This document shows, one piece after another, positions 1 to 11,640 of a stretch of 64,000 nt of DNA. The notes under the pieces were generated by a model. The model had not been told where the DNA came from. It did no database searches and saw nothing but the letters and a program-made list of their open reading frames with translations. How positions within the stretch are numbered: position 1 is the first letter of the stretch; each line of letters starts with the position of its first letter. Origin of the DNA: Isoetes taiwanensis (lineage: Eukaryota; Streptophyta; Lycopodiopsida; Isoetales; Isoetaceae); contig JAJEKV010000025.1 of the NCBI GenBank assembly GCA_021234155.1, positions 4,243,773 through 4,307,772 on the forward strand, read 5' to 3'. Position numbers and translations under genes: made by a program.

Positions 1-894
1 TATCTGCATTTATGTTTAGCTTAAGTAGCTTTGACCATAAACGTACATAGATCTGCCTCCATTTTTGAACTATTTCTATAGCAAGCCACCCCTTGGCTTA
101 TGATTAGACATATCCTTCTCTTGATTAAATACATTCAAATGTCTGAAGACTATATGTATAGGAGAGACATCTTCACATACTCTCAACATTTCAAATACAA
201 ATATAATGGAGTATACCATGAAGTTAAAATTTAAGATTGACTTATTTATTGTATTATCATAATACACGATGTATATCCCCTTTGTTTATAAGGGATTGCC
301 AATGAAGCTTTAGCCCTCGAAGCAACCCTTACTTACTCTTACCATAGTCGTTGCACTCTTACCACAGCCGCTGCACACAAGCAACTCAAAACCGCTTACC
401 CAAACAAGTTGGGTTGCTACACAAGCTTAACCAAACTGTATTTGCTGGACAACAGCATGTTTGTCGGAATTCCAACAGCAAGAGAATGGCCCGCCATATG
501 ATGGCTTCAATCCGCCATTCAGAATCTTAAGCCCTCTAGGTTACCAATCCATGCAAGCAAAAAATGGCCCCTTTCATCGGCCATCTCTTCGTCTCGCCAT
601 ATGCCCTAATCAAAGGTTTTGCCTTTGTTCATCTGCTTCTGTCTTTCAGTTCCAAAACCACATGTCCACCGTTAGCCTTGTACCAAATAACTACTAATAC
701 ACCTCAAAAACCATTGACTACCTTGTGGGACACCGTACCTTTTCTACAATTGCAAAACTTTATCACTAAACACTCGATTGTCCATTATAATTGCAAATTA
801 CGAGTGGATTTCTATGGTTATCACCATCTTGTATAAGCAAATAAGAAATGTTGATTTCTTCTTGCTAATAATGTCGAGGAAACATGTCTCATCT
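1..894. other. no recognisable gene
   Basis: Both strands have only short overlapping open frames with no motif I recognise. The base composition is AT-rich and there is no clear repeat structure. I call nothing here. Confidence 0.6.
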
Positions 895-956
895 GGGGTT
901 AAGGTTAACGTTAAGGTTCGGGTTCGGGTTCGGGTTAGGGTTAGGATTAGAGTTTT
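895..956 (+). repeat. interstitial telomere-like GGGTTA/GGGTTC repeat
   Basis: A short run of degenerate hexamers reads GGTTAA, GGTTCG, then GGGTTC three times and GGGTTA twice, decaying into GGATTAGAG. It resembles vertebrate-type TTAGGG more than the usual plant TTTAGGG heptamer. The run is about 50 bp, too short for a chromosome end, so it is an interstitial telomere-like tract or simple-sequence drift. Confidence 0.6.
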
Positions 957-1109
957 AGATTTATAGGTTGAACATTAAGAATCCTAAAAAATTTGAGAGC
1001 ATGAAACATGTAACTTTATGTAGGCACTGAAAGCATAATAACTATTGGCACTAGAGATTGTATCTTTACAAAACCAAAGTCCTTATTATTAGTACAACCT
1101 AAACATTTA

Positions 1110-1350
1110 ACATTGCTACCATTGACTAATAACCTAAACTTTATGCATTCCATGCCATTTATGCAATTCACTACATTTATCCATTCTATTCCACCTATGC
1201 ATTGCACGCCATTCCATCCTACCTATTCCATTTTGCCCGTGATTACATCTACCAATTTTATTCCATTTATGCATCGCACTCCACTCCACTCCACGCTATC
1301 CATCCCATTTCACCCTCTGTATTCCATTATGTCTACCTATTCCATGCACC
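1110..1350. repeat. degenerate CCATTY-rich low-complexity tract
   Basis: The words CCATTC, CCATTT and CCACTCC recur irregularly across about 240 bp, with ATGCA spacers between them. The open frames across it are a by-product of the repeated words. No gene is inferred. Confidence 0.55.
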
Positions 1351-2180
1351 CATGGCTAATGCCCAGTATCGCCGGGCATATATTTTGAGTATGTATATAC
1401 GTTTCAATGGAAATGGATATTCAGGATTATATCAAACCTAAAAATGAAGAGGAAGATCAAGATACACGTTAGAAAATGGAATGTAAAGATGCAAAACTAT
1501 TTAGCCATTGTCAACATGCACTTGGTGATATTTGTTATATATGCATGGCAGGTGGATCTGCATTGTTATAAAAGTTGTTCAGGTCACTATTAATCATATA
1601 AGCAAAGGAAGTCTAAAGTCGTTTGAACCATCAAATGCTTAATTTGGAAGGAGGTACTGCAAATGGACTATATTTCTATGAGCTGATGACTTCATTCATT
1701 AGCATTCAGAAATAACACATAAGTTCAAAGTTGATTCTCACTTTCTGACTACTAATTACATTATGTAGATTAACAAGTTCTTCATAGACCAGAATTGCAT
1801 GACAGATAAGATCACTAAAAACCATCAGTGAACCATACAAGACAACTTCCCTACTTATGAGGAATTGTCCACTTATAAGACTCCATGCTATAGTACTTAT
1901 GGAGCAGTAGTTGACTTATAAAATTTCACTTTGCTTTTTGGCACCCTATAGGTCTTCCTCATCTTACATGTCTCCACTTGTTGATTGCTAGGGCCAAATG
2001 CTGCAGATGCTAGTGTTGCGTATGCAAATGATTGGAAGAAGTTAACAGAGACGACATCAAAAGCTAATGATGATCTTCCAATTGTTATTGTTATAGTTCA
2101 AAAGGGTTATATAATCTACATCTTCTTAACCAGCAGGCTATTGAATGGAAAAAGAAATATGTGGGACTGGGAATAAATTA
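1351..2180. other. no recognisable gene
   Basis: A 63-residue plus-strand open frame at 1985-2176 begins right after a CTAG and resembles a lone exon in composition. I do not recognise its product and there are no flanking exons to support it. The rest is AT-rich non-coding sequence. Confidence 0.5.
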
Positions 2181-2767
2181 CTAATCGCATATTTCTTATT
2201 AGCTAGAATGTCTTTAGCTAAACTTGCTCGATATTAATCCCAAAACTTTCTGTGATTTGGCTAAACTGTACACATTTTTCCTCTCATACTTTCTAGCATT
2301 TAGCTAAACTAACCCAAACATCATCCCAAAAATTTCTATGGTGTGGCCAACCGAAAATATTAAGCCAAATTACTATACTTTTTTTCCAATATATTCCACT
2401 TATTTTAATTATTTTCTTTGTGAAAACATTCTAAAACAATGCTAATTAGCAAAGTCTAGTACTCAAATTAATTCATAATGCTAGAAACTAAACTACTAAT
2501 CATATATTTCATATAAACTAGATTGATATTAGCTAAACTAGCCCGAAATTCATCCAAAAGTTTCTATGGTTTAGCTAAACAATACAAAATTTCACTCTCT
2601 TACTTTCTAGCGTTTGGCTAAAGAGCTCCAAGGTTGGCGCAGTCCCGAAAAAAGTTAAGCTAAAATTATAATTTTTTTTCCAATTTTTTCCATTTACTTT
2701 AGCCAATTGTTTTTGAAAATGTGCTAAAAAATCGCCAAATAGCTAAGTTTAGCCCTTAAATTATTCC
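2181..2767 (+). repeat. direct tandem duplication, unit about 300 bp
   Basis: Two diverged direct copies lie back to back, roughly 2181-2478 and 2496-2767. Both start with CTAATC then ATATTTC and share the block TTAGCTAAAC, a CATCC-AAAA-TTTCTATGGT block, a TACTTTCTAGC block, a run of T followed by CCAAT, and end near AAATTA. The many substitutions suggest an old duplication. No coding content is seen. Confidence 0.7.
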
Positions 2768-3590
2768 ATGATGTGGGACATTTTATAAACATAGCAACCC
2801 CCTTGGGTAGATGTGTGTAAGAAATGCTAGTCTTTGCTTTGTGATATGGTGAGAAAGCGCCACTTATAGATCCTCTCATTTTGAGGACTGAGAAGCACAG
2901 TTCAGAATCTATCACTTATGTCAATAATTCAATTCTTGTTTCTTCTACCACAAGGAATTATATTGTGTCTGATTTGAAAGATTTCTTCAATGATATAGGC
3001 TATCAGCAAGGCTGAGATCATTACATAACTAAAGTACTTGGATTAATCTATAATTAATATAGCAGCCTTGCTTATTCCTGCCACCTTAATATTTGGAGAA
3101 GATATTATAACTCCTGAAAGCCTAAAGTATTCTAACTCTAGATTTGATTACCAACTAGAAATCATCTATGATGATGGCACTGCTAATCTTTGCAGTATCT
3201 ATGATCTCAAATTGGTCAAGCACTCACAAGGATTTAGCTCCTCAGTAACAGTCAAATTGCCCATAATCCTATAAAAATCATAAGCCTACTTATGAGACTA
3301 GAGCAGAAGCATTACCTTGGCACACAAATTGCAGCATTGAACTTTTCCACTGTGCTTCCGGATTTCCTACCTCTAGTCATCACCACAACTGCACATTACA
3401 TTTCCACCATCTATCTGTCACTCGAAGCCCAAATAATCAGAGTCATTCCTCTAAAATATCTTGGAATATTCCAAAGAATATTACCCTCTGATATGCCCCA
3501 TGGTTACATGGTTGCCCCCTTCAGGTAACCTAAATGCTTTGAATCATGCATCCAATGGCTTTCACCAAATTTCAGTAAAGAAATTAACGT
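2768..3590. other. no recognisable gene; weak open frames only
   Basis: Plus-strand open frames at 3068-3274 and 3292-3528 have protein-like composition (acidic and aromatic residues) but match no family I know. They are separated by several stops. They could be exons of a decayed element. Confidence 0.4.
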
Positions 3591-3790
3591 GAATGAACGT
3601 ATACAATGGTAGATTCAACGAAAACTTGTAACATGAATGACACGAACGTATACAATGGTAGATTGAACGAAAACTTGTAACATGAATGAACGTAGATTGA
3701 ATGAAACTTTTTAACATCAATCAACAAAAGGATGTTGGTTGAACCAGTTTTAACATCAATCAACAAAAGGATGTTGGTTGAACCAGTTTT
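3591..3790 (+). repeat. two adjacent short tandem arrays
   Basis: The first array (3591-3711) repeats a unit of about 50 bp containing GAACGTATACAATGGTAGAT and ACTTGTAACATGAATGA, in 2.5 copies, the last partly deleted. The second (3711-3790) is two near-identical 39-bp units containing ATCAATCAACAAAAGGATG and GTTGAACCAG. Both are classic small tandem duplications. Confidence 0.8.
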
Positions 3791-3804
3791 TTGACAAAAG
3801 GAAT

Positions 3805-3845
3805 GGATCCACGTGGAGAAGGGATTTCTTTCTCCACGTGGATCC
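3805..3845. repeat. perfect 16-bp inverted repeat (hairpin)
   Basis: The left arm GGATCCACGTGGAGAA (3805-3820) and the right arm TTCTCCACGTGGATCC (3830-3845) are perfect reverse complements with a 9-base loop. Each arm contains CACGTG, a G-box core, and GGATCC. It follows directly after two tandem arrays. It could be a small fold-back remnant; nothing shows a regulatory function. Confidence 0.85.
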
Positions 3846-3994
3846 AAACCAATTGCAACTCATATGGAATTGCTTATATATGATGTGCTTTTTTTTTAGT
3901 TGATCATGTGAAATATATGCTGGCAGAAAAAGTCTGTCTTAGGGTTTAGGGTTCATTCTTCTGACCCTTGTATGCAACTGTGGATTGTTGCTCT

Positions 3995-4130
3995 GTCGGA
4001 TCTTCTGCTCTGTCGATTCTTCTAAGGGAGAGGTATTGGTAGTCAGGAATCTGATGCCATTGTTGAGTGTGAGGCAGTTGCACCCTTGGATATCAAGAGG
4101 TACCACCAGACCATATCCCAAAGGGTCATG
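3995..4130 (+). pseudogene. possible fragment related to the Ulp1-like element at 36.3 kb
   Basis: The DNA around 4027-4053 (GAGAGGTATTGGT then TCAGGAATCT) closely resembles 36338-36362 inside the Ulp1-like gene. Both translate to a short motif of the form EVLV-x-R-x-L. The remainder cannot be followed confidently. If real, it is a relic of the same element family, and it too lies beside a minus-strand transposase-like relic. Chance similarity over about 25 bp cannot be excluded by eye. Confidence 0.25.
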
Positions 4131-4766
4131 ATGGCGTACCTGGAGATGGCATAAAAATAGATGATCAGATTCTAGCTTGGGCTGAGGCAGCACCACTGCG
4201 CCAAATGATGCATGTGGAACCTTTGTGAGGCACGGGGATTCTTGGTGCATGTATGAAGTCCTCAGCCCTTCCTACGCCTGCGAGTTCTGTCCAGAGCAGT
4301 TATAAAGAGCAAACCTTTTATGCCAAAAAAATCTTGGCTAATATCGACTGCAATTCCCTTTTTTTGGTTGCTGTCTATTATAATTATTCATGTTCAAACT
4401 TGTTATGTTATCAGATCATGTTAATATCAGTTCATGTTATACCATTTTTGAAAATCAATGTGCAAATCTTTTTTAGTTGTTGGATATTATACGTGTTCAG
4501 TTATGTACTCAGTTCATGTTAATATCAGTTAATATTAATATCAGTTCAGGTTATTATGTTTTCAATTCATGTTAATATTAGTTCAGGTTATGGATCTTCT
4601 GTTATCAGTTATTTGATATCAGTATCTGTACCAAAATAAGCTTGCTTTTTAAATGAAATATACACATGATTTACAATTCTTCTTTTGACACATGTCTCAC
4701 AAGTTGTCTTCACCAAACTTCAAGAGCAATATCTACTACCAATTCTCTGCATCTTCTGCCTCCATG

Positions 4767-7439
4767 CTAATAAGCCTTGGTTAGCAGCAGAACTTTTTCA
4801 AGCCTCTCCTTTTCTTTTCTTTTCTTTGAGGCCTCAGCCAATGCCTTATGCAACTGTGGAGCAGCCTGTCTCTCCACATTCTCTTCATGACGAGAAATTA
4901 CTCCTGTAGAACCATTGTGCCATTTGTATGAGTGGATTTGACAAAGAATGTGACCCTCCATGCTGAGCCTTCCGGTTATATGCAACCTTGGCCTGTTTGT
5001 GGGACTTCTTCATACCTTGTGTGTTCCAAATTGATAAGCTTCCATACTTCTAGGCAAACCAAGGCCCATGAGCATATACGATGTGGATGTAATGAGTGAC
5101 ATCTGTCTCATCCCAAGCCTGAATGTATGCATGTGTAAATTCCCTGACCACCACCCTAAACTTGGCTATTTCAGCCTCAGTTAAATATGTCTTTTTGTAA
5201 AAGGGTGTTCAAATTTGACAGGGCATTCCATGCAGCCACTTTTCTCACAGTACCATTCATGCCATCTGTTCTATCCCTTTCAGCCTCCACTAATTTCAGA
5301 CCAAATTCATAAACACCACCCTTAACATTCTCAGGTCTGCTCAAGAAATGCCTCGCTCTAACTCCACCAATAGATATCTTGGCTGGGACTGAGGCAGCTT
5401 TTCCATTACCCGACTTCTTGTGGTCTTGTTCCAGTTTGACACATCCACCATGCAAGCCTGCCTCGGACAATACCTTTTCAACCCGCTAAATGCCTTCTTC
5501 CCTCTCCTTCTCCCTTCGGATGTTCCATACAAAACACTCCGAGTGATGTATCATCTTCTCCACAATCCTGACAAGTGTATGAAGAGTGCAAATGTGCACT
5601 CTTTCTAGTGATATTGGGAGTATTGGATCAAATGTGTCATCTTTCAAGTGACGATCAGGAGGCATGTTCTGATCACATTCAAGAGTGCTCTTGGACCCTT
5701 TCTTCTTCTTCTTCTTCTCCTTCAATATGTAGCAGCAATAAATACAATTCCTTGTGGTTTTGGCACCTGAAGAACTTATGTTATACATAGCCTTTTCTGT
5801 CTTCAGGTCACATGCCAAATGGAAATTAACAATAAAGGAACCATGGCTTGCAACCTTAATTTCTCACCATTGCCATACATAACTAGCAGCCTTGGGATGT
5901 CTGTCTGGTCAAAAACCCATTTCAAAATGTTTTAGTTCTCTTTCTGAACCTGGAGCATGCCCAACCACCAAGTATGGTCTTCTGGTTGCACAGAAAACCA
6001 ATCTGGATCCCTAATTTTCTTCTTCTTGTTCCTTTCCTCATCATAATTGCGAATGCTCTGTTCATCAGAGTTATGGATACCCTCTCGTACTTTGTTCTGT
6101 GTGACATCTCCATCTCATCCAGCTTCAAGCAAATTTCGAGTTGCCCATTCACCTCTGCCTTCTGTATATTATAATAAACAACCATGAAACTTAAAATCTT
6201 ATCCAATTCAAACCACACGTTATTTTTGGCATGCAATCCAAGAATATCTCTCTCTTTACTTCTTGAGCCTTTTTTGGGATCCTTTCTAGTTTTTTAGCCC
6301 TTCTTGTTCCCAACCAGAAGTTTTGAAGCAACAATAGAAAAAATCACATTCCAGAGAATGCAAGCTTCCTAATATTTCATTTATTGAAATGTTTTTCTTT
6401 CTTTTGATTAGCTCTAAGTTGTAGGATCTAGGGATAATATTTTTCTTTGTGTTGAATGACTTCAAAACATCATAAAATGGCTTGAACAGCAACTTGTAGC
6501 CATGTCTACTGATCCCAGCAGTATCACAAACCTCTTGAACTTTGGATGCATCAATTTTAGAGTATATCTCGCCAACCACATGTTCAAGCACTCTTTTCCT
6601 AAGGCCAATGCTTGAAGGGTCATCAAGCAAGGAAATTATCTCATCATTGTTAGCAATTGTTTTAACAATCTGTCCTACATTTTCCCCGATAACCTGTTGG
6701 TCATTGTGTGGCCTCTTTGTGTTTAACACATTCTTCATTGCATAAATTCTTCTCTTGACAGCACCACACCTCATATTCAAGTTCTCAATTGGTTTTTTCC
6801 CTTTCTTCCTTTCTCGCCATCCAAGAGAGGTCCTCTTCATCCGGACCAATCTATTCTCAACACATATAAGTTTCCTCTTCAAGTCATTTGTACGATTTCT
6901 CTCTGACTCACATTCTTGCTGCGTCAATTTCAGCACACAATTAGCAAGTGTTTTGTCACCTTCAAGCTGCAATATGTCATTTTTTATATGATAGTCTTCT
7001 CTTTCTCCTTCATTGCATTATTTTCCATTGACATGCTTGTTCTTGCTAAATTACAGAAATCTTCATTTCGTTCGTGCATGCACCTTAATAGTCTGTGAAT
7101 TTCAGCCAACAATTGGCCACTGTATTGCATAATGTTTGTGCAATATCCAAGCAAACCTGATTTACCTTCACAAGCAAACTTTACTAAGCTGGCAACCGAA
7201 TTAAAATCTAGATGATGTCCGGTCATAGGATTCTTTGGGTAAATCTCTCCTCTTGCCCAAATATTTGCATGCTTTGCTCCAGAATTGTGCAATGCATTCT
7301 CATCTTCAAGGTGCCCTGAAATTGACCTACGCTTGTTTGTAGTTTGAGCATATTCAACTGATGGGAGGTTAATTGTGATCTGGGCCATAACAATTGGAAA
7401 GCAGCGAAGAATGCAGTATGGACAAATCGCTTTCGCCAT
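4767..7439 (-). pseudogene. broken transposase-like ORF of an unclassified DNA transposon
   Basis: Minus-strand frames line up as one protein with several frameshifts and stops. The N-terminal part (7439-6984) starts MAKAICPYC and ends in a Lys/Glu-rich stretch. A coiled-coil-like, Lys/Arg-rich part follows (6972-6286) and contains GISRHGYKLLFKPFYDVLK. A middle part (about 6236-5486) has HLACDLKTEKAMYNI followed by a C-x-x-C-C cluster. The C-terminal part (about 5470-4767) contains VTHYIHIVYAHGPWFA and KYGSLSIWNTQGM, which resemble the tail of RNase-H-fold transposases (a helix with His, then Gly-Ser-Leu, then a short conserved turn). The order fits a large transposase, but the superfamily is uncertain. 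At least three stops or shifts break it, so it is a relic. I did not find its terminal inverted repeats. Confidence 0.45.
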
Positions 7440-7480
7440 GATCCCGCTTGGTTTTTATCGTATTAAGGTTTAAATTATTG

Positions 7481-7573
7481 AATTCAAATTCAAATTTGAA
7501 TTTGAATTTGAATTTGAATTTGAATTTGAATTTGAATTTGAATTTGAATTTGAATTTGAATTTGAATTTGAAT
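7481..7573. repeat. TTTGAA hexanucleotide microsatellite
   Basis: About 13 perfect TTTGAA units, with slightly degenerate edges. Because the unit is six bases, all six frames stay open and encode two-residue repeats such as Phe-Lys or Asn-Leu. Those reading frames are artefacts. The tract starts about 40 bp upstream of the transposase-like start codon at 7439. Confidence 0.95.
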
Positions 7574-8340
7574 CTGAAGTTCATATGTGAAAACATCAAA
7601 GCAGATCGGATGGAGGAAGGAGTTGCCTCATGGATCAGGTGGGTATGCACGACCGAATTTTGGATCCAAAAGGCAGCACTCGGATCTGTTATGGACTTCG
7701 TATGCCATTGATTTTGGTTTATAGTGGGTTGGTGGATCCTAAACAAAAGCAGGCGGCTACGGAGCTTCAGTTCACGAGAAGGGAAGATCTCCCCAGCTAA
7801 CCCACACGAACTTGGCATCCACGTAGCAGCAGGGGAGCATAAAAAGGAATAAGAGATTTGAAATGGGGGTGGAAAAGATATCACAGATTTGCATTATTAA
7901 TGCAAAAAATTGACCCATAGCCCCATATTATATTTAACAAGAAAATATAATGAAAATAATTTATAATTTCTTAGGGCCCTTTGGAGACTTCGGATTTTCT
8001 CTAATGCTATTTCCCTCTTCCTAGAGGCTGTAAGATCACCCAAAGAAGAGCTTCGAGCTTCTTCGTTCTTAATTGAAAGCGCTGGCACCAACTTCTTTCT
8101 CCTTCTTTTGTCAGTTCTTGTTGCTTCGCATTTTTAATTGCAACGTCTCTAAAATTCATATATTTTCAAAGACCCCATGTACTATTTCCATTCTTTTGAA
8201 TAATAAAGCTCCACCTTTGTTTTTTTTTTTTTTTTCAAATGGGCGGGGGAGGGGAGCATATTTTGAAAGGTTACAACCTAAACTCATTACTAATAGTTAG
8301 TTAGTTGATTGATTAGTTAGTTAGTTAGTTAGAAAGTAAA
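7574..8340. other. no gene; poly-T run and GTTA tract
   Basis: No supported coding region. A homopolymer of about 17 T lies near 8219-8236, and a GTTA/GATT tetranucleotide tract lies at 8296-8332. The poly-T could be the tail of a minus-strand retroelement, but I recognise no element body. Confidence 0.5.
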
Positions 8341-9640
8341 GAAATAAATTTCGCGAAACCCTAAATTTGAACATGTGATCAAGATGAAGAGCCTTGTTAG
8401 GTGATAATCTGAAGAACTGCTACATGCAATTGTCTAGTTTGATTACCTAGTACCCATCATACTAACAAGGCACTATAGATTTGGTATGTTCAATGGGAAT
8501 AAGGATAATGGCAATATAGAACACTACTTGAAGGTTATTAGATTAACTACTACAAGAAAGATACTAGGTCAAACTTATAATTATGCTTGATAATTCTTCA
8601 TTTTATAGTACAAAAGTGTGTTGCCAATATGAGGTGTAATGGCATTGCCTTTTCTCAAATTACAAATTATATGAGGTAGGACCATGTGAGTGTTGTAGTT
8701 GTCATAATGTTGTGGATGGAAATGTTTGGACAAACAATTTCACATCTTATTCCAAGAATATTTTGAATTCATCATTTTTTTTATAATAAAAGTAAGAAAA
8801 GGGATTTTATTTATGCTAAAAAGCCTCATATACTATATGAGGTTTATTGTTGTTTCTTTCAAAAGTCATCAAGTGGGAGCAAATATAACTTGAAGAGGCA
8901 CGACTTATAATCTTTCACACATGCACAAGTTGTAGTGCATCAATAGTTTCTCTTAAAAATCGAGGTAAATGCTGACCACTTTACCTCTAGGCCTAGTGTA
9001 AAAAAGTATGAGAAATACTATATAATAAGGGGCTTTAAACTGATGGAAGGAGGAGTTAAGGCCTTTGAATGTTCCACATATAGATGTTGACCTAGCAACC
9101 TTCATGTATACTAGCACTAGGGGAAACTTACAAGCTAGTCTACAACTATGATGGAGTGCTTACTTTTGACAAAGGGACCAAGTATCAATACTTGGTGATG
9201 ATTCCCTATGTAGACTAGGTTGTGAACAAGTTCATTCTAAGGTATAAGATACTCAAAGGAAACTCTTGTACCAAACACTTCCAACTCTAAACAAAGTAAT
9301 GTTTATATTTCTCTTCTTATCTAGTGAAGGAGGTAAGGTATTGCTTGCACGTCTTTTGTAGCAGGACATGGAAAAATGAATCAGTCAAACAAGTCAATCA
9401 AGTGACTACTGAACTCGTCATGACCAACCTAGAACACAAGTCTTAGGGCGCAGCATCCAAGGTGATAATGGGTTCTGCAATCAGCACTGTTCACTGGCAC
9501 GAGACTAAAAAATAGGTGGTACGTTTGGTGTGAGCAACTGTAAACTAAGCTCCATAGCTGGCAGCTACAAAAGCACGAGAATGCCAAACCATAAAGGGCC
9601 CCTGATTTGACGCGTAGTCAAACTAAAAATCAAGGGTTCA
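8341..9640. other. no recognisable gene
   Basis: AT-rich sequence with stops in all frames. Short stretches resemble decayed retroelement coding sequence in composition, but no catalytic motif is visible. It may hold the promoter of the TPD1-like gene downstream; I cannot identify a TATA box confidently. Confidence 0.5.
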
Positions 9641-9853
9641 AATTTTGCATCATTTCCTCAGATTTATGTGGGACCTTCATATCCAGGCCCTGCAGAATCT
9701 AAGCTTTTTCTTATTCATATTGCGCCAAAAGAAAAGGTGCCAATTCCAGGAGCTTATTTTGTCTGCATTCTGCAAGTATATTGATTGTGAGGAAAAGGGA
9801 GGCGCTTTCAGGGTCTGTTCAAGTTGCAGATTTATTGCTCGGATCAGATCAGG

Positions 9854-10848
9854 ATGATCCAAAAACAGCTGGTTCTGGCGTGTTTACTGTCGATCTTGCT
9901 GGGTTCCATGGCTGCAATAGAAAGTAAGGGAGGGTCCACACTCACAGGCTATAAAGGTTCATATGTAGTTTAGAACTGTTGCTATTTGATATGGTGTTAG
10001 GAAATTGGTCCAAAATCAGGTGTTTGTAGAGTGTGTACTGTGGATCTAGCAAAGTCGGGTCCACACAGGCTATAAAGGCAAGAAGTTGAGTGGGATGCTT
10101 GGGTTAGAATGGTATGTTATTGGGTTGTTGCTATTTTGATATGATGATCTTATGTTATATGTTAATATAATCTTAACTTCAGAAGACGAAATGTGATAGA
10201 GATCACAGGCTATAAAGGTCGAGAAGTTGAGTGGGATGCTTGGGTTAGGATGGTATGTTATTGGGTGGTTGTTATTTTGATATGATGATCTTATGTTATG
10301 TTAATATAATGTTAACTACGATATAGATCACAGGCTATAAAGGTTTATATCTTGAGTGGGATGATTGGGTTAAGATTGGATTTTGTTGGGTAGCTGCTAC
10401 TACTGATTGATGATGTGATACTGGCATAGGTTATCACCAAAAAATTGGCTGATATGCGGTTACGTTATCACCACATTGTGCAGACAAAAACAGGTGCGTT
10501 TGCAGCGAAGAAAATATAGTGATAACGCAAGAGTGCAGCTACGAGCCACCGAAGAGGGCGGTGGTGCACAGGTCGGTGCCATCGGGGCCGTCAAAAGATC
10601 TGGTGTCGCAATGGACGGTATCGGTGACGAACACGTGCAACTGCCCGGCGACGGACATAATTTTCAACTGCAAATCCTTCGCGCCATCGGGCCGTCGGCC
10701 GCCCTTCGACTCCCTTCATCGGACGGCTGCAAACGGCCTCTGTATTGTCTTAAATGGTGGCCCTATTCCTCCCCATTCTCGTATCAAATTTGGCTATGGC
10801 AATGACAACGAGCTCCCTCTCAATTGTGTCTATGCCTCGTTTTCTTAA
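9854..10848 (+). CDS. TPD1-like secreted cysteine-rich protein (two exons)
   Basis: TPD1-family proteins are small secreted ligands of leucine-rich-repeat receptor kinases (EMS1 in Arabidopsis) that set cell fate in reproductive tissue. Exon 1 (9854-9923) encodes a signal peptide, MIQKQLVLACLLSILLGSMA, and ends at a GT donor at 9924. Exon 2 (10484-10848) follows an acceptor at TTGTGCAG; the phase matches exactly, joining through a split Asn codon. The product is 144 residues. The mature part starts with Cys28 and Cys30, then ENIVITQEC (Cys41), then TVSVTNTCNCPATDI (Cys75, Cys77), a central NGLCIVLNGGPI and a C-terminal IKFGYGNDNELPLNC. The Cys spacing, the V-x-N-x-C core and the N-GG-P-P motif match the TPD1 domain. 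The open exon 2, matching splice phase and intact signal peptide suggest a functional gene. The family call is from memory of conserved motifs. Confidence 0.82.
9944..10420 (+). repeat. intronic tandem array with an exon-1-like copy
   Basis: Inside the TPD1-like intron the phrase CACAGGCTATAAAGG recurs at about 9945, 10064, 10205 and 10329. Each of the last three is followed by a version of TTGAGTGGGATG-TTGGGTTA and, in two of them, TATGATGATCTTATGTTA. The segment at 10006-10079 resembles exon 1 plus its donor region (TCCAAAA, then TGTGTACTGTGGATCT, then GGGTCCACA), so the duplication once included the signal-peptide exon. That copy has lost the reading frame. Confidence 0.75.
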
Positions 10849-10934
10849 GAAAATAAGCTTCAAGATTTTTATCACCTTGCTGCTTTTTTGCTTCCCAATC
10901 TTGACTAGAAAGTCACTCACTAATCACCCTAGCC

Positions 10935-11260
10935 ATCCATTGTATCTAGACCTTTTACATAATTTTATATGAAGTTTTCGGGTTTTTTCCCTTGTTCTCT
11001 TGCTTTGCTCCAAAAGTTACTTTGTATTGAAAACCAATGAACATGGAAAGACTTCAATGTACTATCTATCTATCTATCTATTATGAGTGAACAATATATG
11101 GAAATTTGCTCTATGCTTATTGTATCTAGACCTTTACTTAACTCGTCATGTTGAGTTTTATATGAAGTTTTGGGTTTGCTTTTTTTAATTTTTCCTTTGT
11201 TTCCTGGTTTTGCTCCAAAAACTATTGGTAATGATGGAGCTCAATACGTTTTAATGTGCC
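10935..11260 (+). repeat. duplicated 3-prime flank of the TPD1-like gene
   Basis: Two diverged copies (about 10938-11065 and 11118-11260) share TTGTATCTAGACCTTT, TTTATATGAAGTTTT, a CTTG/CCTGGTTTTGCTCCAAAA block and TTCAATGTAC-like ends. A short CTAT run (11067-11086) separates them. They probably represent a duplicated 3-prime UTR or downstream flank. Confidence 0.65.
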
Positions 11261-11398
11261 TTCCTTTCCTCTGTCCTCTTTTTCCTTGAAGGACGGCAAA
11301 ATGTTAAGTTAAATGAGAAGGAGGTTACAAATTCAAAGGTAGAAGGAGAACGAGGAGGATCCCCAATCCTCCCCTTATCATCATCTAGCAACAGATAC

Positions 11399-11640
11399 AA
11401 TCTAGAATCCTCGTGAAGAAGTGTCGCCCTCTAGAATCCTCGTGAAGAAGTGTCGCCCTAGACGATCCAACAAATGATAGATCTACAAAGATTAAAAGTA
11501 AGTTTCTTGAAGCAATCCCCCTAGAGAAGTTGCCTGTAAAGATGAGCATTTCCTTTTGGTTTCTAGACGATCCAATGAATGATACTACAAAGATTAAAAA
11601 AGACGATCCAATGAATGATACTACAAAGATTAAAAACAAG
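11399..11640 (+). repeat. two short direct-repeat pairs
   Basis: A 31-bp unit with TCTAGAATCCTCGTGAAGAA occurs twice in tandem at 11400-11461. A unit of about 37 bp with GACGATCCAATGAATGATAC is repeated in tandem at 11568-11637, with a diverged third copy at 11461. They are embedded in an open frame at 11530-11808 that I do not recognise. Confidence 0.8.

Noticed and set aside
1985-2176. Lone exon of a host gene
   Set aside because: No flanking exon or recognised motif; splice signals alone are too weak.
7369-7884. Long open frame with Phe-Lys repeats across the TTTGAA microsatellite
   Set aside because: A six-base repeat leaves every frame open; flanking sequence has no gene features.
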